From assembly GCA_033439265.1 (NCBI GenBank), contig JAVTVX010000004.1:10458201-10522200 (forward strand): a DNA stretch of 64,000 nucleotides, given 5' to 3'. The translations under genes were made by a program, and so were the position numbers. Source of the DNA: Dillenia suffruticosa (taxonomy: Eukaryota; Streptophyta; Magnoliopsida; Dilleniales; Dilleniaceae). Shown in pieces: positions 34,506-46,000 of the stretch; the stretch's first letter is position 1; every line of letters starts with the position of its first letter. The notes under the pieces were generated by a model. That model saw nothing but the letters and a program-made list of their open reading frames with translations, ran no database searches and had not been told where the DNA came from.

Positions 34506-35741
34506 ATGCTACCCAGACGTGGTAGAAGAGGTGCTAGATTCGCATCACTTGAGGGTCTGTTAGTGCCAGATGTACCTCGGGCACCTGAGACCCCACGAGT
34601 ACCAGAGGAATTAGACGAGCCGGAGGATCGTACCTCGACTCGCGTGCCACCACCGGCACCTACTCAGCCAGCTGCTCAGGCTGAGACTCCTGTACCCACA
34701 CTCGACGCCTTTCGTCAGGTGTACGAGTGGTACGCTTCGTATGGGATACAGATTCCACCCCTACCACCTCCTACAGCAGCGCCTGCACCTACAGCAGCGT
34801 CAGTTCCTTCGGCACCAGTTCCACCCCCAGTGGCCAGTCCTTCTACTTTGTCCGAGTTGAGTGAGACCACATCGGCTGCTCTTAGACGGGTACATGAGTT
34901 GACTCAGTTGGTTAAGGAGGCCTGTCAGCTGGGGTGCATCGATTTCACCGGGCTTGGTGATGCTACGGCAGCCAAGCATTGGATCAATCGCACCGTAGGA
35001 TTTTGACTGATCTGGGGATTGGAGAAGAGCTCTGCCTGAAAGTGGCACAACGATTATTAGAAGGAGAGGCCCTCTTATGGTGGGAGACCCTCACTGATGA
35101 GGCGACAGAGTCACTGCGGTGGGACGACTTTTTTCGGGAGTTTGACTACAGATTCTTCCCACTCTACCAGTAAAATCGGATGAGGTCAGAGTTTGGATGG
35201 CTTACACAGGGGTCCAAATCTGTCTCGAAGTATGATGCAGACATGCGGAGACTTGCAGCATTTGTACCAGATCTGGCCACACCTCAATATTTGCGCTTCA
35301 AAATCGGGGACAGTCTTAGCCTCAGCATAAAGAGATATATGACTGTTACTCCATAGTTTACATTGGCTGAGGTGATAGACTCTGCTCACCGCGCGGAGGC
35401 CTTGGTCCTCACAAAGACTAGGCAGAGAGAGAGTAGAGAGCAGAAAAGAAAGAAGAGCAGTCTTATTTTGTCGAGAACTCCTAGAGGGGCAGGGGATCCA
35501 GTTCGTACAAAGGCGGATTTGGATCTGGATTTTCTGAGCTGGGACGGGGATAGTACTTCTAGGGGTTTAGACAGCCTGCTCCGACTCACCCTACACAGTT
35601 TACTACTCAACGACACCCTTATTGCCGCAGGTGCAGTCGGTCCCATCCGAGTGGAGCTTGTTCATGACAGTCACTTACTTCCATTGTGGGAAGCCGGGGC
35701 ATATTAGGAATTTTTGCCCTGAGTTAGAACTCAAAGGATAG
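34506..35741 (+). pseudogene. Gypsy gag, second array copy, disabled
   Basis: Same Gag as at 27670, starting MLPRRGRRGARFASLEGLLV. The N-terminal third is in one frame (to 35006) and supplies the unshifted version of the region broken in copy 1. A small deletion near 34993 shifts the frame; stops at about 35171 and 35355 and further shifts near 35450 and 35660 follow. The zinc-knuckle region is recognisable but degraded (near 35680-35720). The internal region ends abruptly at about 35895, so protease, RT and integrase are absent. Confidence 0.8.
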
Positions 35742-35895
35742 AGTTCACTGATCCACACTAGTAGTCCTCGTATAGGACAGCTGGGGCAGCCTGCTCGACC
35801 AGATGTTTCTACTCGCAGGGTGACCACCGGGAGTAACACAGTGTAGACCCAAGCAAAACAGCAGCCTAGGGCTCAGGGCCGGGTTTATGCCATTG

Positions 35896-37827
35896 CACAC
35901 TCTAGCTCGAGCGCGAGCCCTAGTCGTAGCCCAGGAGCGCGCCAGCCCGGGAGCGCTCCAGCCCACGAGCCCACTGCGGCCCAGTCCAGCCCGCAGCCCA
36001 CTGTCGACCCGCGTAGGCCCGTATAGTCCGTGAGCCTTTGCGAAGGTAAATGACTCAAAGTTTTGATTTTCGCATTAGGGTTTCAAATTTCTTTAGTAAT
36101 TAGAACTAAATTGCTCACAATTGTTTCGAATTTGGAAACATTCAGGTTTTAGACCAAACCGACGAGCGAACGAAAGCTAGATCTGAGATCCGAGGAGCCC
36201 TAGGTGAGAAAAATGAAATCTCTTCAGTCTTTCGATAAACTTTGTCAAATTAGGTAGTATTGGTTGGAAAGAAATTGAATATCCATTACTAGACTCTTAT
36301 TTGATATCGAATTGTGATGATTAATTAGGAAAATCTCATTGGAGACTCGAGCGGTCAGATTTGAATTGGCTTTGAAAATAGGGAGTGATCACCCTCTCGT
36401 ATACTGTGTGTGGAATTTATTTCAATGCTTTTGTTTAATATGTAACCCCTGTTTTACAATATTTAATAAAGGAACATGATTTGTAGCGTGTTTGAAATGT
36501 TTTGATTGGTTTTGAAATTGATTTTTGTGAACCGATGGAGTATCCAAAAATAGTGTTGAAATATGGAAATTATGCATCCACGTGTTGAAACGTATAATGT
36601 GCCATTTTATGCTATATGTTGTATTTAGTTTGTGAACCTGATTTCGGCACATTTTGATATGATATTGGTTTTGGCCTTGAGGGCTTTGATATGTATTGTT
36701 CTGTAACTACGAAGGACACCGCAAGAGATGCTTTGGTGGCGTCCGGATATGCCTAGGCCTGGGGTATCCCATGAGTTGTCGTGATTTGACTATCGACACG
36801 GTACTAGTCAGATTGAACTCGAAAGAGGGAGGATTTGGATTTGGATTTGGATATCCTCTCCAAATCTAGCACCTGGACGAGGTTCGTCGCGAACGCCGAG
36901 GTAGAGAGCAATTTAAATAAACTTGCATATAACACCCCTGGTGTGCCTGTCATAGGTCGCGGTAGACCTCTGCCAGGACACTTTCGGCTGGCAGCTCTAT
37001 GATTTTAATGACAGTGCTTTGGATGCATATTTGACTTGAAATGCGTGCTAATGATATATTGTTGAAATGAAAAGCATGATGACTTGAAATATGATTTATA
37101 TACTAATGTTTTGACACTCCAGTTTCACATTTCATATTGGACGATTGTATTAACCCACTCACTCATTGAGTATTCTTTCCCAAGTACTCACCCCTCATTT
37201 CCCTTTTGTTTCAGAGATAGTATTTGATAAGGAGCATTGCTTTTAGGACGCTCAGTATCTTTGGGAGATCTAGTTTGGACTTGAGGAGTCATTGTGTATT
37301 TCCGCTGTAAATTTGTATTGGTGATGTATATGTATTTTGAGGTCTATAGATGACCATTTTATAATTCTGGGATGACTGTATAGATATGAACATTTAAATT
37401 GTGGAACTCTCATGTCACTACATAACACTGCATTGAGGTATTTCTTTTTCATTGCGTATGTACTTGAGAAAGTGTTATGTCTTAAAAGTGTACTCTAGGA
37501 TCGCTCGATGCCACCTCTAAATCATAGGAGGGGCGACTGGCGGCTGTCCATACCTTTGACGGGGGCATGGCAGTAGAGGTCTGTGGCTAACTTGTTGGAA
37601 ATTTTTATAACCTTGCGTTATCTGGATGTTGGTTGTGAGATTGGTCGATTTTGGAGAGGTCGGGATGGCCATTTAATTATATTACAGGATGGTTGTGATT
37701 TATACAAGATAAATTGTATTTGGGAAACCTCCGAAATATGGGGATATTTTGCCCAATTTTTTGCAAAAATACAGCTAGCATTCAGGATAACGGGCGGCTG
37801 TTCACGATCCCAGATCGGGGCGTGACA
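35896..37827 (+). mobile_element. Gypsy LTR, right end of array, 5'-truncated
   Basis: It begins in the GC-rich LTR zone (GCACACTCTAGCTCGAGCG) fused to gag-pol spacer sequence and ends GATCGGGGCGTGACA at 37827. The join inside the LTR shows that a deletion removed pol and the front of this LTR together. Confidence 0.85.
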
Positions 37828-39020
37828 ATTAACGAGATGAACCAAGAGTTATTACCTAAATATCAATTGCGTTTTTTTAAGATTTGTTACTTTAATCATT
37901 GAACTAGATTAAATCTGGCATTGAGTATCTATCCAAGAATAATGTTATTAACAAATTATAAAAATTACATTGCATGAGAACCATAGAGAAATGGAGGCAA
38001 TGAGTATAATAATATAGTAACTAATAAAAAAAGAGAGAGGGTCAAAAAATTGTGAAATGTAGTAACTAGTTATTAAGTAATTAGTAAGTACTTTATAAGT
38101 AAGTAATAAAAATGACAATGCGGTATTAATTAAAAGTATAAAAAAAAATTGTGAGAAATTAAAAAACGCAGTAACGAAAAAAGAGGAGGGAGAAAAAGCA
38201 CGAAAGTGAGGTTTTAAAAATTTGTTTGTGAAAATGATATATTATAAATTCAATCTAGGCGAAACCTCAAACTCAAATTTTTTCATCCTTCCCTTCAAAG
38301 TTCTTCTCCGCTAACTCATTTAAACCTCTCACTCATACTTTACAAAATTTTATCTGCCATAAAAGTTTCTCCATCCTTCCCTTGAAAGCTCTTCTTTCCT
38401 AACTCATTTAAACCTCTCACTCACACTTAAGTTTTATCTTAGATATTTGAAAGAACAACGGATGAACATTATACGAAGAATCACAACTACTCCAAGTTCA
38501 GTCGAACAAGTTCAATCATCCAATATATTACCCAGGTTTTAAAAAATAAACATATTATTTTTATTTTAATTTGAGATTTAATATTAAAATAGAAAATTTC
38601 AAAAAATTGGCGTAGAAAAGGAAAAAGTTTGTGAAAACTTATTTTCAAAATTTGTTTATGAAATAGAGAGACATTATTACAGCGGAAGTGCAAAAATATT
38701 ATAAAAAATTTGAAAATATTTTGGGAGACAAATAATATAATAATTATATTATTATAAATTATATTATAAATTTACCAATTTAGATCAAATTATCGAGCTA
38801 ATGCACTTTTTCTTAATATAATATTTGTATAATAATCATTTAATTATTATTAATATTATATTATATAACTTAATTAATTATTTTAGATGTGAAATAATAT
38901 TTCAAGCGGTATCAATATTAATAATTTTAAATAATTAGGTTCTCTAAACTGTAAATAATTTTCTTAATTTTTATCATTATTAATTTAAATGAAATTAATA
39001 GTAATTTAAACAATTAAAAT
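37828..39020. other. Unassigned AT-rich sequence
   Basis: No gene found. 38250-38530 resembles 2740-3050 of the CACTA-like element (CCTTCCC, CTCTTCTTT, AAGAATCACAAC and CAATCATC in the same order), so this is probably a decayed relative. It also contains a near-duplicate of its own CATCCTTCCCTT...CTCATTTAAACCTCTCACTCA block (38281-38342 and 38370-38425). Confidence 0.45.
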
Positions 39021-39029
39021 ATTGCTTGC

Positions 39030-39470
39030 CGACACCGTGCTAAGCTGCTACAGGCACCTGCCTCTACTCGCGTCGGTGCTCGCGTAAGCAGACACTGCAC
39101 GCATGCGAGCGCCCGCACTGGCGCCTGTCCATGCTCGAGCGGGCGCCCGAGTGGGCAGGCACCCCGCGCAAGCAACGCCCGTGCCAGCGCCTGCCCTTGC
39201 CCGCGCTGGCGCCTATGTAGGCAGGCACTGCGCGCAGGCAAGCGGGCATGCGAGCGCCCGCACTGGCTCCTTCCCATGCTTGTGCGGGCGCCCGCGTGGG
39301 CAGGCACCCTGCATTGCTCCGCACAAGTAGCACCTGTGCGGGCGCCCGCGGGGGCAGGTGTCCCGCGCAAGTGCGGGCAGGCACCCAGCACAAGCAGCGC
39401 CCGTGCGGGCAGGCACCCAGCACAAGCAGCGCCCGTGCGGGCGCCAGCTTGCTCAGCTTTCTTTTATTTA
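39030..39470. repeat. GC-rich island with nested repeats
   Basis: 440 bp of very GC-rich DNA between AT-rich flanks, built from GCGGGCGCCCGC palindromes and GGGCAGGCACCC motifs. Larger units recur about 144 bp apart (from 39107 and 39251), and a ~33-bp unit beginning GCAGGCACCCAGCACAAGC is duplicated in tandem near 39380-39440. All overlapping frames are repeat artefacts. Confidence 0.75.
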
Positions 39471-40186
39471 TGCAAAAAAGGATAAAGTGTTGCAAGCACC
39501 CAGCTTCGAATCTATGACCAGAATCTGATTATTTAAGGTGCTAACCATTAATCCACAATTTTCTTGTGTAAGTTTCTTTTTTTTATTTATTTTTTTCTTT
39601 CTTCCCACCAAACTCAATCTCACTTTTTTTTTGCTTCCCTATTTCACTCTCATTTTTTTTTTCTCTATCTCACTCTTACCTCTATTTTTTTCTTTTTCTG
39701 GGAGCTTTTTTTTTTCGTTTTATATTCTGTTTGAATTATTTTTATTCCGATTTTAACATATTCAAAACCAATGATATTTAAATTGAATGTTATTAATGAA
39801 TTATAATTTATTAATTTTATATATTTTGAAGGGGAAATATTTGTGATTAAATATATATATTTTTTAAATTATTAATATATTATAATTTAAATTTCATACT
39901 TATTAGAAAAACAAATAATTATAAAAAAAAAAACAAAAACAATAAAATTAAATGAAATAGAATAATGGAAATAAAAATGATAAAATAAAATAAAATAATA
40001 AAAAAATGATAAAATATAATAGTAGAAATATAAATAAAAATAAAGTTAGATTTAGCGAAATTATATGATTTACTATGTACCGTGACAATCACCATGAGTG
40101 CATATAGCGCGTGCATGCCATGACATACCTTGCATAAGCGCATGTCGTGCGTGGTGGCAAAAGCAAGTACCTGCAGAACATTTTAG
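39471..40186. other. Unassigned sequence upstream of X8 gene
   Basis: T-rich then A/T-rich DNA with no gene. A tRNA-like block may lie at 39490-39560 on the minus strand (see findings). 40085-40150 has a GCATGC/GCGCGTGC stretch similar to the GC islands. No clear promoter for the X8 gene could be picked out. Confidence 0.4.
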
Positions 40187-40703
40187 ATGCATGTCATTTG
40201 TTTATCTATTGCGATACCGTTAGGTAAAATAACCAATACTCATCTTAATTTGATCTAAACTCATGCCAAAGATGTCACATTATTCTTCTTCTTTATGATC
40301 TTCTCATAATTCTAATTCATGAACATTTTAGATGCAGAACGCCCATACTGGTGCATAACAAGTCGTGACGCATCGACCGTGGCATTGCAGAAAACTCTAG
40401 ACTGGGCTTGCAGCCATGGTGCTGACTGCAGAATGATTCAACCAGACCAGCCTTGCTATGAGCCTAATACACTCAGGTGGCATGCCTCCTATGCGTTCAA
40501 CAATTACTACCAAAAATTCAGGAAAATTGGTGGCACTTGCGACTTTGAAAATACTGCCCACATCATTCATAATGATCCCAGTAAGTTTTTCTGTCAACAG
40601 TTATACTAAATCAACTTTGGTTGGATTTTTTTTCATCAACAACTCATTTTATTTTTATTTTTCCTCCAAATTTTTTTTCCTTGCAGGTGTTGGTGATTGC
40701 TAG
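40187..40703 (+). CDS. Small secreted X8-domain (CBM43) protein, Ole e 10-like
   Basis: X8/CBM43 domains bind 1,3-beta-glucan (callose) in plant cell walls. My three-exon model is 40187-40223, 40332-40580, 40687-40703, all with GT-AG introns (108 and 106 bp) and consistent phases, giving 100 residues. Exon 1 encodes a short hydrophobic MHVICLSIAIPL. Exon 2 encodes the domain: YWCITSRDAS, LDWACSHGADC, CYEPNT, HASYAFNNYYQKF, GGTCDF. Exon 3 completes DPSVGDC and a stop, so all six family cysteines are present. Length and the lack of a GPI tail match free X8 proteins such as olive pollen allergen Ole e 10. A stop lies just upstream of the ATG, and the signal peptide is shorter than in the relic at 41975, so the 5' end may be truncated and the gene possibly silent. 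It is the only uninterrupted host-type gene here. Related broken copies lie at 41975-49510. Confidence 0.7.
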
Positions 40704-41974
40704 TATGAGGTGATTTTCTGATTCAATGGTTCAAGAGGCGTGGAATAATTGAGTATGGAAGCATGGTTTTATCCTGTTCAATGGATCATATCTCCAACTC
40801 ATTGGAAAGAAGTTAGTGAGATCGACATTTACCTTTGAAGTCAATATAAATAAGTAAAGAATGTCATACATCTTGAGTTTATGAAGTGATTGAAAATTAC
40901 ATGATTGAGTTCACATTTTGAATAGCATTCAAAAGTTACATGAATTTTGAGTAAACATAAATGATTTTAAAGGGAACCAAGTTGCGAAACAACCTAGCTT
41001 ATAATTTCTAATAAAAATAAGATCTCCCAATAATAATTGTAATATCTTAAACTATTACATGGATACCAAAAACAATGAACAAAAATTATTTTTTTTAATA
41101 AATTATCAAACTCAAACTTTTTCACATATCCAATTTTCTATAAATTTTCATACATGCAATTTTTTATTTTTATGTCATTCTTTGAAGTAAAAATTTATAA
41201 TAAAAAGAAAAAGAAAAAACAAAAGGTGAAGTGAATGTTTGGTGCAAGTCTCCTTGGTAAGCAATATCAATCGCATGATTCTGTACATAAAATATGGTAT
41301 CTTGAGGATATCGAATATTTTGTCATGCAAGATAAAGTGAATTTTTAAATGAATGTCATTGATAAATGGTAACAATTCAGTGACTCAATTCAAGATATAG
41401 ATAATATGGTAACAATTCAGTGACTCAATTCAAGCCATAGATAATATGGTATCTGAAAAGTATTGAATATTTTCTCGTAGAAGATGAAGTGAACAATTGG
41501 AACAAACTTTCATTGATAGATTTAAGTCAAGTTAGATATGATAGTACCGTAGACGCACTAACTATTTTCTTCTGGGCGACAATATTTTGGTGAAATATTG
41601 TTCTAATTTTTACCAATTTTCAACCAATTTCTTTGCTGTTGGGCAAGAACTAGCGAATTGCCTTGGATCTTGAGTTCAATTAACTTGAAATTTCACTTAG
41701 AGTTCGAGACTAGCTTGTATTGTTATGACCTTGGTGTGGGACTTTGAGATCAAGTAGATTTGTACCTAATTCCAAATATTCTCTTTATTTCAAATCTGCA
41801 ATCACAATTACACTATTTGAGTAAAAACAGAATAAATATAACCGAAAAATAATAAAGGTCTAAAAAATTTTGGGTCCAACAAATATATTTACATATAACG
41901 CCTCAATCCGTAAATATTATATAATGATGCAAGCCTATCCACCCAACCATTTGCTACTCTTACCATCTTCCCCA
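40704..41974. other. Unassigned AT-rich spacer between X8 copies
   Basis: No gene seen. It contains a 42-bp tandem duplication (ATGGTAACAATTCAGTGACT... at 41366 and 41408). Confidence 0.5.
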
Positions 41975-42546
41975 ATGCCCTTCAAAATGCATCCTCATCT
42001 TTGGTCAACAGTATTAGTTGCTCATTTTATTGTTTTATCTATTGCAATAGAATTAGGTGAAATAAAATAGCCGATGCTCATCTTAGTTTGGTTTAGAGTC
42101 ATGCCAAAGCACAAAAGATGACACTTTGTCTAGTTTTTTATTTTTTTTCCCTTCATGTTCATTGCCTAAATTCTAATTCACATAGAGCTTTTAGTTGCAC
42201 AAGGACAAATGTGTTGTGCAGCGATGCCGGCAGTATCGGGCCGGTGCTGCAGACAGCACTAGACTGAGATTCAACCAACCCTTCATGTTCGTTTCATAAA
42301 TTCTAATTCACAAGAAGTTTTTAGTTGCATGAGAACAAATATGTTATACAGCGATGCCAGCAGCATCGGGCCGGTGCTGTAGACAGCACTAGACTGAGAT
42401 TCAACCGAAACACCTTGTTGTGAGCCTAATACTGTCAAGGATCGCACCTCATATGCCTTCAACAGTTACTATAAAAGACTAAAAAAAAAATTTGCAGCTT
42501 TGGCAATGCTGCCATCCTCACTGGTATTGATTCTAATAAGTTATTC
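41975..42546 (+). pseudogene. X8-domain gene relic with intact signal-peptide exon
   Basis: Exon 1 (41975-42056) encodes MPFKMHPHLWSTVLVAHF then IVLSIAIEL, a convincing signal peptide ending at a GT donor in the same phase as the gene at 40187. Intron 1 ends at 42194. Exon 2 is present twice as a ~128-bp partial tandem duplication (from 42195 and about 42323), with frameshifts and stops. The second copy continues into ETPCCEPNTVKDRTSYAFNS and then TTTGCAGCTTTGGCAATGC, corresponding to CSFGNA in another frame. The missing first tryptophan (QMCCAAMPA where WC is expected) and the stops mean no functional product. This relic forms the outer part of the left arm of the fold-back structure. Confidence 0.65.
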
Positions 42547-42557
42547 AATAGTTACAT

Positions 42558-42854
42558 TGTCACGTCCCGACTCTCCCGTCGAGCACATAACAACCACCGC
42601 ATTATGGCAGCTAGAAGAGAAGTTGGAGCATGTGAGGATGATTCATTCTCGCGCTCAAGAGGAGGAATCTCATTAATATTCCTCGTCCTTCGTCTAGGCG
42701 GCATGGTTCCTACAAAAAGAAACACTATGTTGAGCTCACCAGATTGGATATTATACTAAACGTTTAATCCCTTAAAAAAAAAATTAAATCTAGTCCAGAA
42801 GAATCCATGAAAAGTTCTGTACATTTCTTAAAAATAAATCCTTAAAAGATTAAA
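42558..42854 (-). mobile_element. 297-bp gypsy gag-start fragment, 5-bp TSD
   Basis: Inserted in the left arm and absent from the equivalent place in the right arm, flanked by TACAT on both sides (42553-42557 and 42855-42859). On the minus strand it reads a leader, then MPPRRRTRNINEIPPLE (from about 42702), a gypsy Gag N-terminus different from the main family, and ends GGGACGTGACA. It looks like a heavily deleted gypsy derivative, not a complete LTR. Confidence 0.55.
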
Positions 42855-42958
42855 TACATTGACTCTAGTTGGATTTTTTCATCACAACTCATTTTTTTCT
42901 ATTTTTTCCAATTAAATAAGATCTATTTTCATTACGCATGTATTTGGTTGGGTGAAAA

Positions 42959-45682
42959 TGTCACACCTCGAACCGAGATCATGAATAACCGCCCGTTGCC
43001 CCTGGATGTCGGCTGTATTTTTATAGAAAATCGAACAAAACCTCCCCATAAATTAAAGGTTTCCCATGTACAAATAAACCTGTATATTCAAAATCAACCT
43101 GTAATTTAAACAAATGGTCATCCCGGCCTCTCCAAAATCAACAAATGCCACAGCTAACATTCAGAATAATGCAAGACTATAAAGTTTGTAACAGTCCTAG
43201 CCACAGACCTCTACTGGCATGCCCAACTAGAGCGTGAACAGCCGCTACACTGAGCGGACCTAATTTTATACAATGTATAACATATTTCCCAAGTAGAAAG
43301 TTTAAAACGCTTACAGATGACTCAATACAAGTAAAATGAACCAAAGCGAGAGTTGTGCACACAACTGTCCATAAGTTATACAGTCATCCCATAATATACA
43401 CGGCCAACTACGGATCTCAATATCAAGATCTCGCAGGATCGAAATAAGATAAAGATTTCATATTTCAATTTGAAGTAAATCTCACCATCGTAATTACCAA
43501 ATCCGCTTTAGGGCCTGTAACGTCACTCTATCACAATAAACCTGTTTGAGGAGGGAAAAAGAGAGAGATGAGTATCATGGAAAAATACCCAGTGAGTGAA
43601 GGGGATAATATCAAGCATAAATAGTGTGGGTGAACCATTAGAGTGTTAAATAATATCATTCGAAACAGAAATTCACATTTTGCAGCAAAACATGATATAT
43701 TTAGTAATTTGAAATCATTTAATCAATCACACGATAACAAATATATATGTATCCATTTAAAATCAAAAAATATCAGAGCGACTCAAAAATGATCCTAGCA
43801 AAGGTCAACCGTGACCAAGGACAGGCGCATCGGGGGTTTTAGTATGCATAGAGTTTAAAACGCTCTCTACCACGATGTTGGCCATGAGTTCACTGAGACT
43901 AACTCATCATCGTGTATAGGACCCCGCTCGTGCTAGACGGTGGCGTCACACACGTCCTCCCCTTACGTGGGTTGAACCGGCCGCGCCTATAGCCCTTAGA
44001 ATAAATGACGTTTGCGGATACCTCCTGCAGAAGCGTATCCGGGCAACTCGTGCCTCTACAAACGCCTTTCGTAGCTACAGAATCATCATAATATCACAAG
44101 AACACAACGTCCCAGGGCACAACGTCCTACAAGTAGCATCACATCACGCATAACTAGTGGGCATCCAACCCACATAGTTCATCAAAATATTTTAAATCTG
44201 CGTGCCAATATGTTTCATCAAATCATTTCAAACAGCATATCAATGCATCGGTAGAAAGGAAATTATCAATTTTCAAGTAATGACACAATTTTTGTTTCAT
44301 TTCAAACCATGGATGCATAGTTAACGTAAATATAATTTAAGACACTCAAATAATCACAAAACAGATTTGAAATTTAATATCATACATCAAATGAAATACA
44401 TATCAAAGCATATTTTATCAAAAACACGACAGAAAACACATTTTACTATTTTATGCAAGAGATTAGAGTCACACTCACAGTATACGTGAGGGTGGTCACT
44501 TTCTATTTTCAAAATGAATCAAATTGACTCATCGAATATCCAAAAGACAAACCTAATCAAATTCATCAAATTTTTATATCAATAAAAGCCTAGTAAGGGA
44601 TTTTCAACTTCTTTCCAAATTAATACAACATAAATTTACACAATTTTTTTTTCTAGAATCTCGTTTTATCAAATTTCGAATCATTTGACTCATAACTGAT
44701 CAGATTTTTAATTTTCTTCGAATTTAACATATTTCAGAATATATATAACTTCTGATTCTAAATTCAACCTAAATTTGACAAAATTACTCAAAGGCTGAAG
44801 AGATCGCATTTCTCTCACCTAGGGTTCCTCGGATCTCAGACCTAACTTTCGCTTTCCCGTCGAATTGGTCTACCCTGAAATGTTTCCAAATTTGAAACAC
44901 ATATGAGCAATTTAAATTCAATTACTAAGAGAATTCGAAACCCTAGTGTAAAAATCGAAACTCTGAGTCATTTACCTACGCAGAGACTTGCGGACTGTCA
45001 CAGGCCGTCTCAAGCTGCGAGCCTGGGGCCGCAGTGGGCTGCAGTGGGTCGCGGGCCATAGTGAGCTTGCGGGCCTAGGGCCTACGGGTTGCTAGGCCTG
45101 CAGGCATGGTGGGCCTGCGGGCTACTGGGTCTGTGGGCCTGGTGGGCATCACGGCTAGGGCTCGCGCCCGCGAGCTGGATTGCACGCTGTGAGGCACGCG
45201 CGCTCGCGCAGTGGGTCGCATGCTGAGCGCTCTCGCGCTCGTGTTGGGGTGGCATGCTAGCTCGCGTAGGGGTCTCACGCTGGCTCGCATAGGGGTCGCG
45301 TGCTGTCTCGCACTGGGGTCACACGCTAGCTCGCGCTGGGGTCGCGCACTGGCTCGCACTGGGGTCACGTACTGCTCGCGGGAGATCTCAAGCAGGTGCA
45401 CGCTCACGCTGTGGAGCGCTTGGGCAGAAGGTTCAGCACTACTCGCATGCTCGCGCGAGAAAGGAGACACTGTAGGCTAGTGCGCTCGTGTGAGGAGCAG
45501 CCGCGGTGGGTGGCGGAAGGGAGAGGCCACGGCGGAGGAGAAGAGAAAGAGAGAGAAAGAGAGAGAGAGAGACGAAGAGAGAGAGAGAGAGAGAATTAGG
45601 GCTTAAAGCCCTAATTCAATTTGGGGGAGAGTGCTGCGTTTCTCTCCAAAACGCAGCACCTCCTTTTTTTTTCGGTATTACA
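42959..45682 (-). mobile_element. Solo Ty3/gypsy LTR in fold-back arm
   Basis: Minus-strand LTR of 2724 bp, TGTAATACCG (tip at 45682) to GGTTCGAGGTGTGACA (42959). Flanks are GAAAA and AAAAA, a 5-bp target duplication with one difference. The inverted arm around 49165 shows the pre-insertion arrangement (GGTTGGGTGAAAGTGTTAGG), so this is a true insertion after the arm was duplicated. It holds a GC-rich tandem zone (45000-45480: CTCGC...GGGGTC units), a GA tract (45540-45595) and the LTR-tip hairpin. Confidence 0.88.
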
Positions 45683-45839
45683 AAAAATGTTTGGTCTTCT
45701 TGCCATATTATGCCACCATTGTGTATGGTAGCAAAACGCAATCCAAGCAAACCAAGTAATGGCTGAATTAGACAAGATTCTCTTGGATTTGTATATGACT
45801 ACTTCCCTTCTGCCCTCTTTCTCTCTCATAGAAATGCGA

Positions 45840-46000
45840 CTTGGGTCCAAGAGAATTCGCCATGCTATTTGCCAACACTCTCAAGGACCATGCCTTCTTT
45901 GTATTTAACAATTACTCGCAAATGTTTAAGAAAACTGGAGCTAATTGCTGCTTTGGTTTGGCAGCTCTAACTTCATCACTCAACTCCATCTTGATGCCTC
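45840..46000 (+). pseudogene. X8 half-domain relic (left arm)
   Basis: Reads LFANTLKDHAFFVFNNYSQM then FKKTGANCCFG, equivalent to the C-terminal half of an X8 domain (PNT...HASYAFNNYYQ...CDF). It lacks the first half and the DPS...C end, and no splice sites support it. The same block is on the minus strand at 48860-49060. Confidence 0.6.

Noticed and set aside
39014..39517. Overlapping open frames of 70-143 residues in the GC-rich island
   Set aside because: Open on both strands because AT-rich stop codons are rare there; the repeat composition explains them and no domain is seen.
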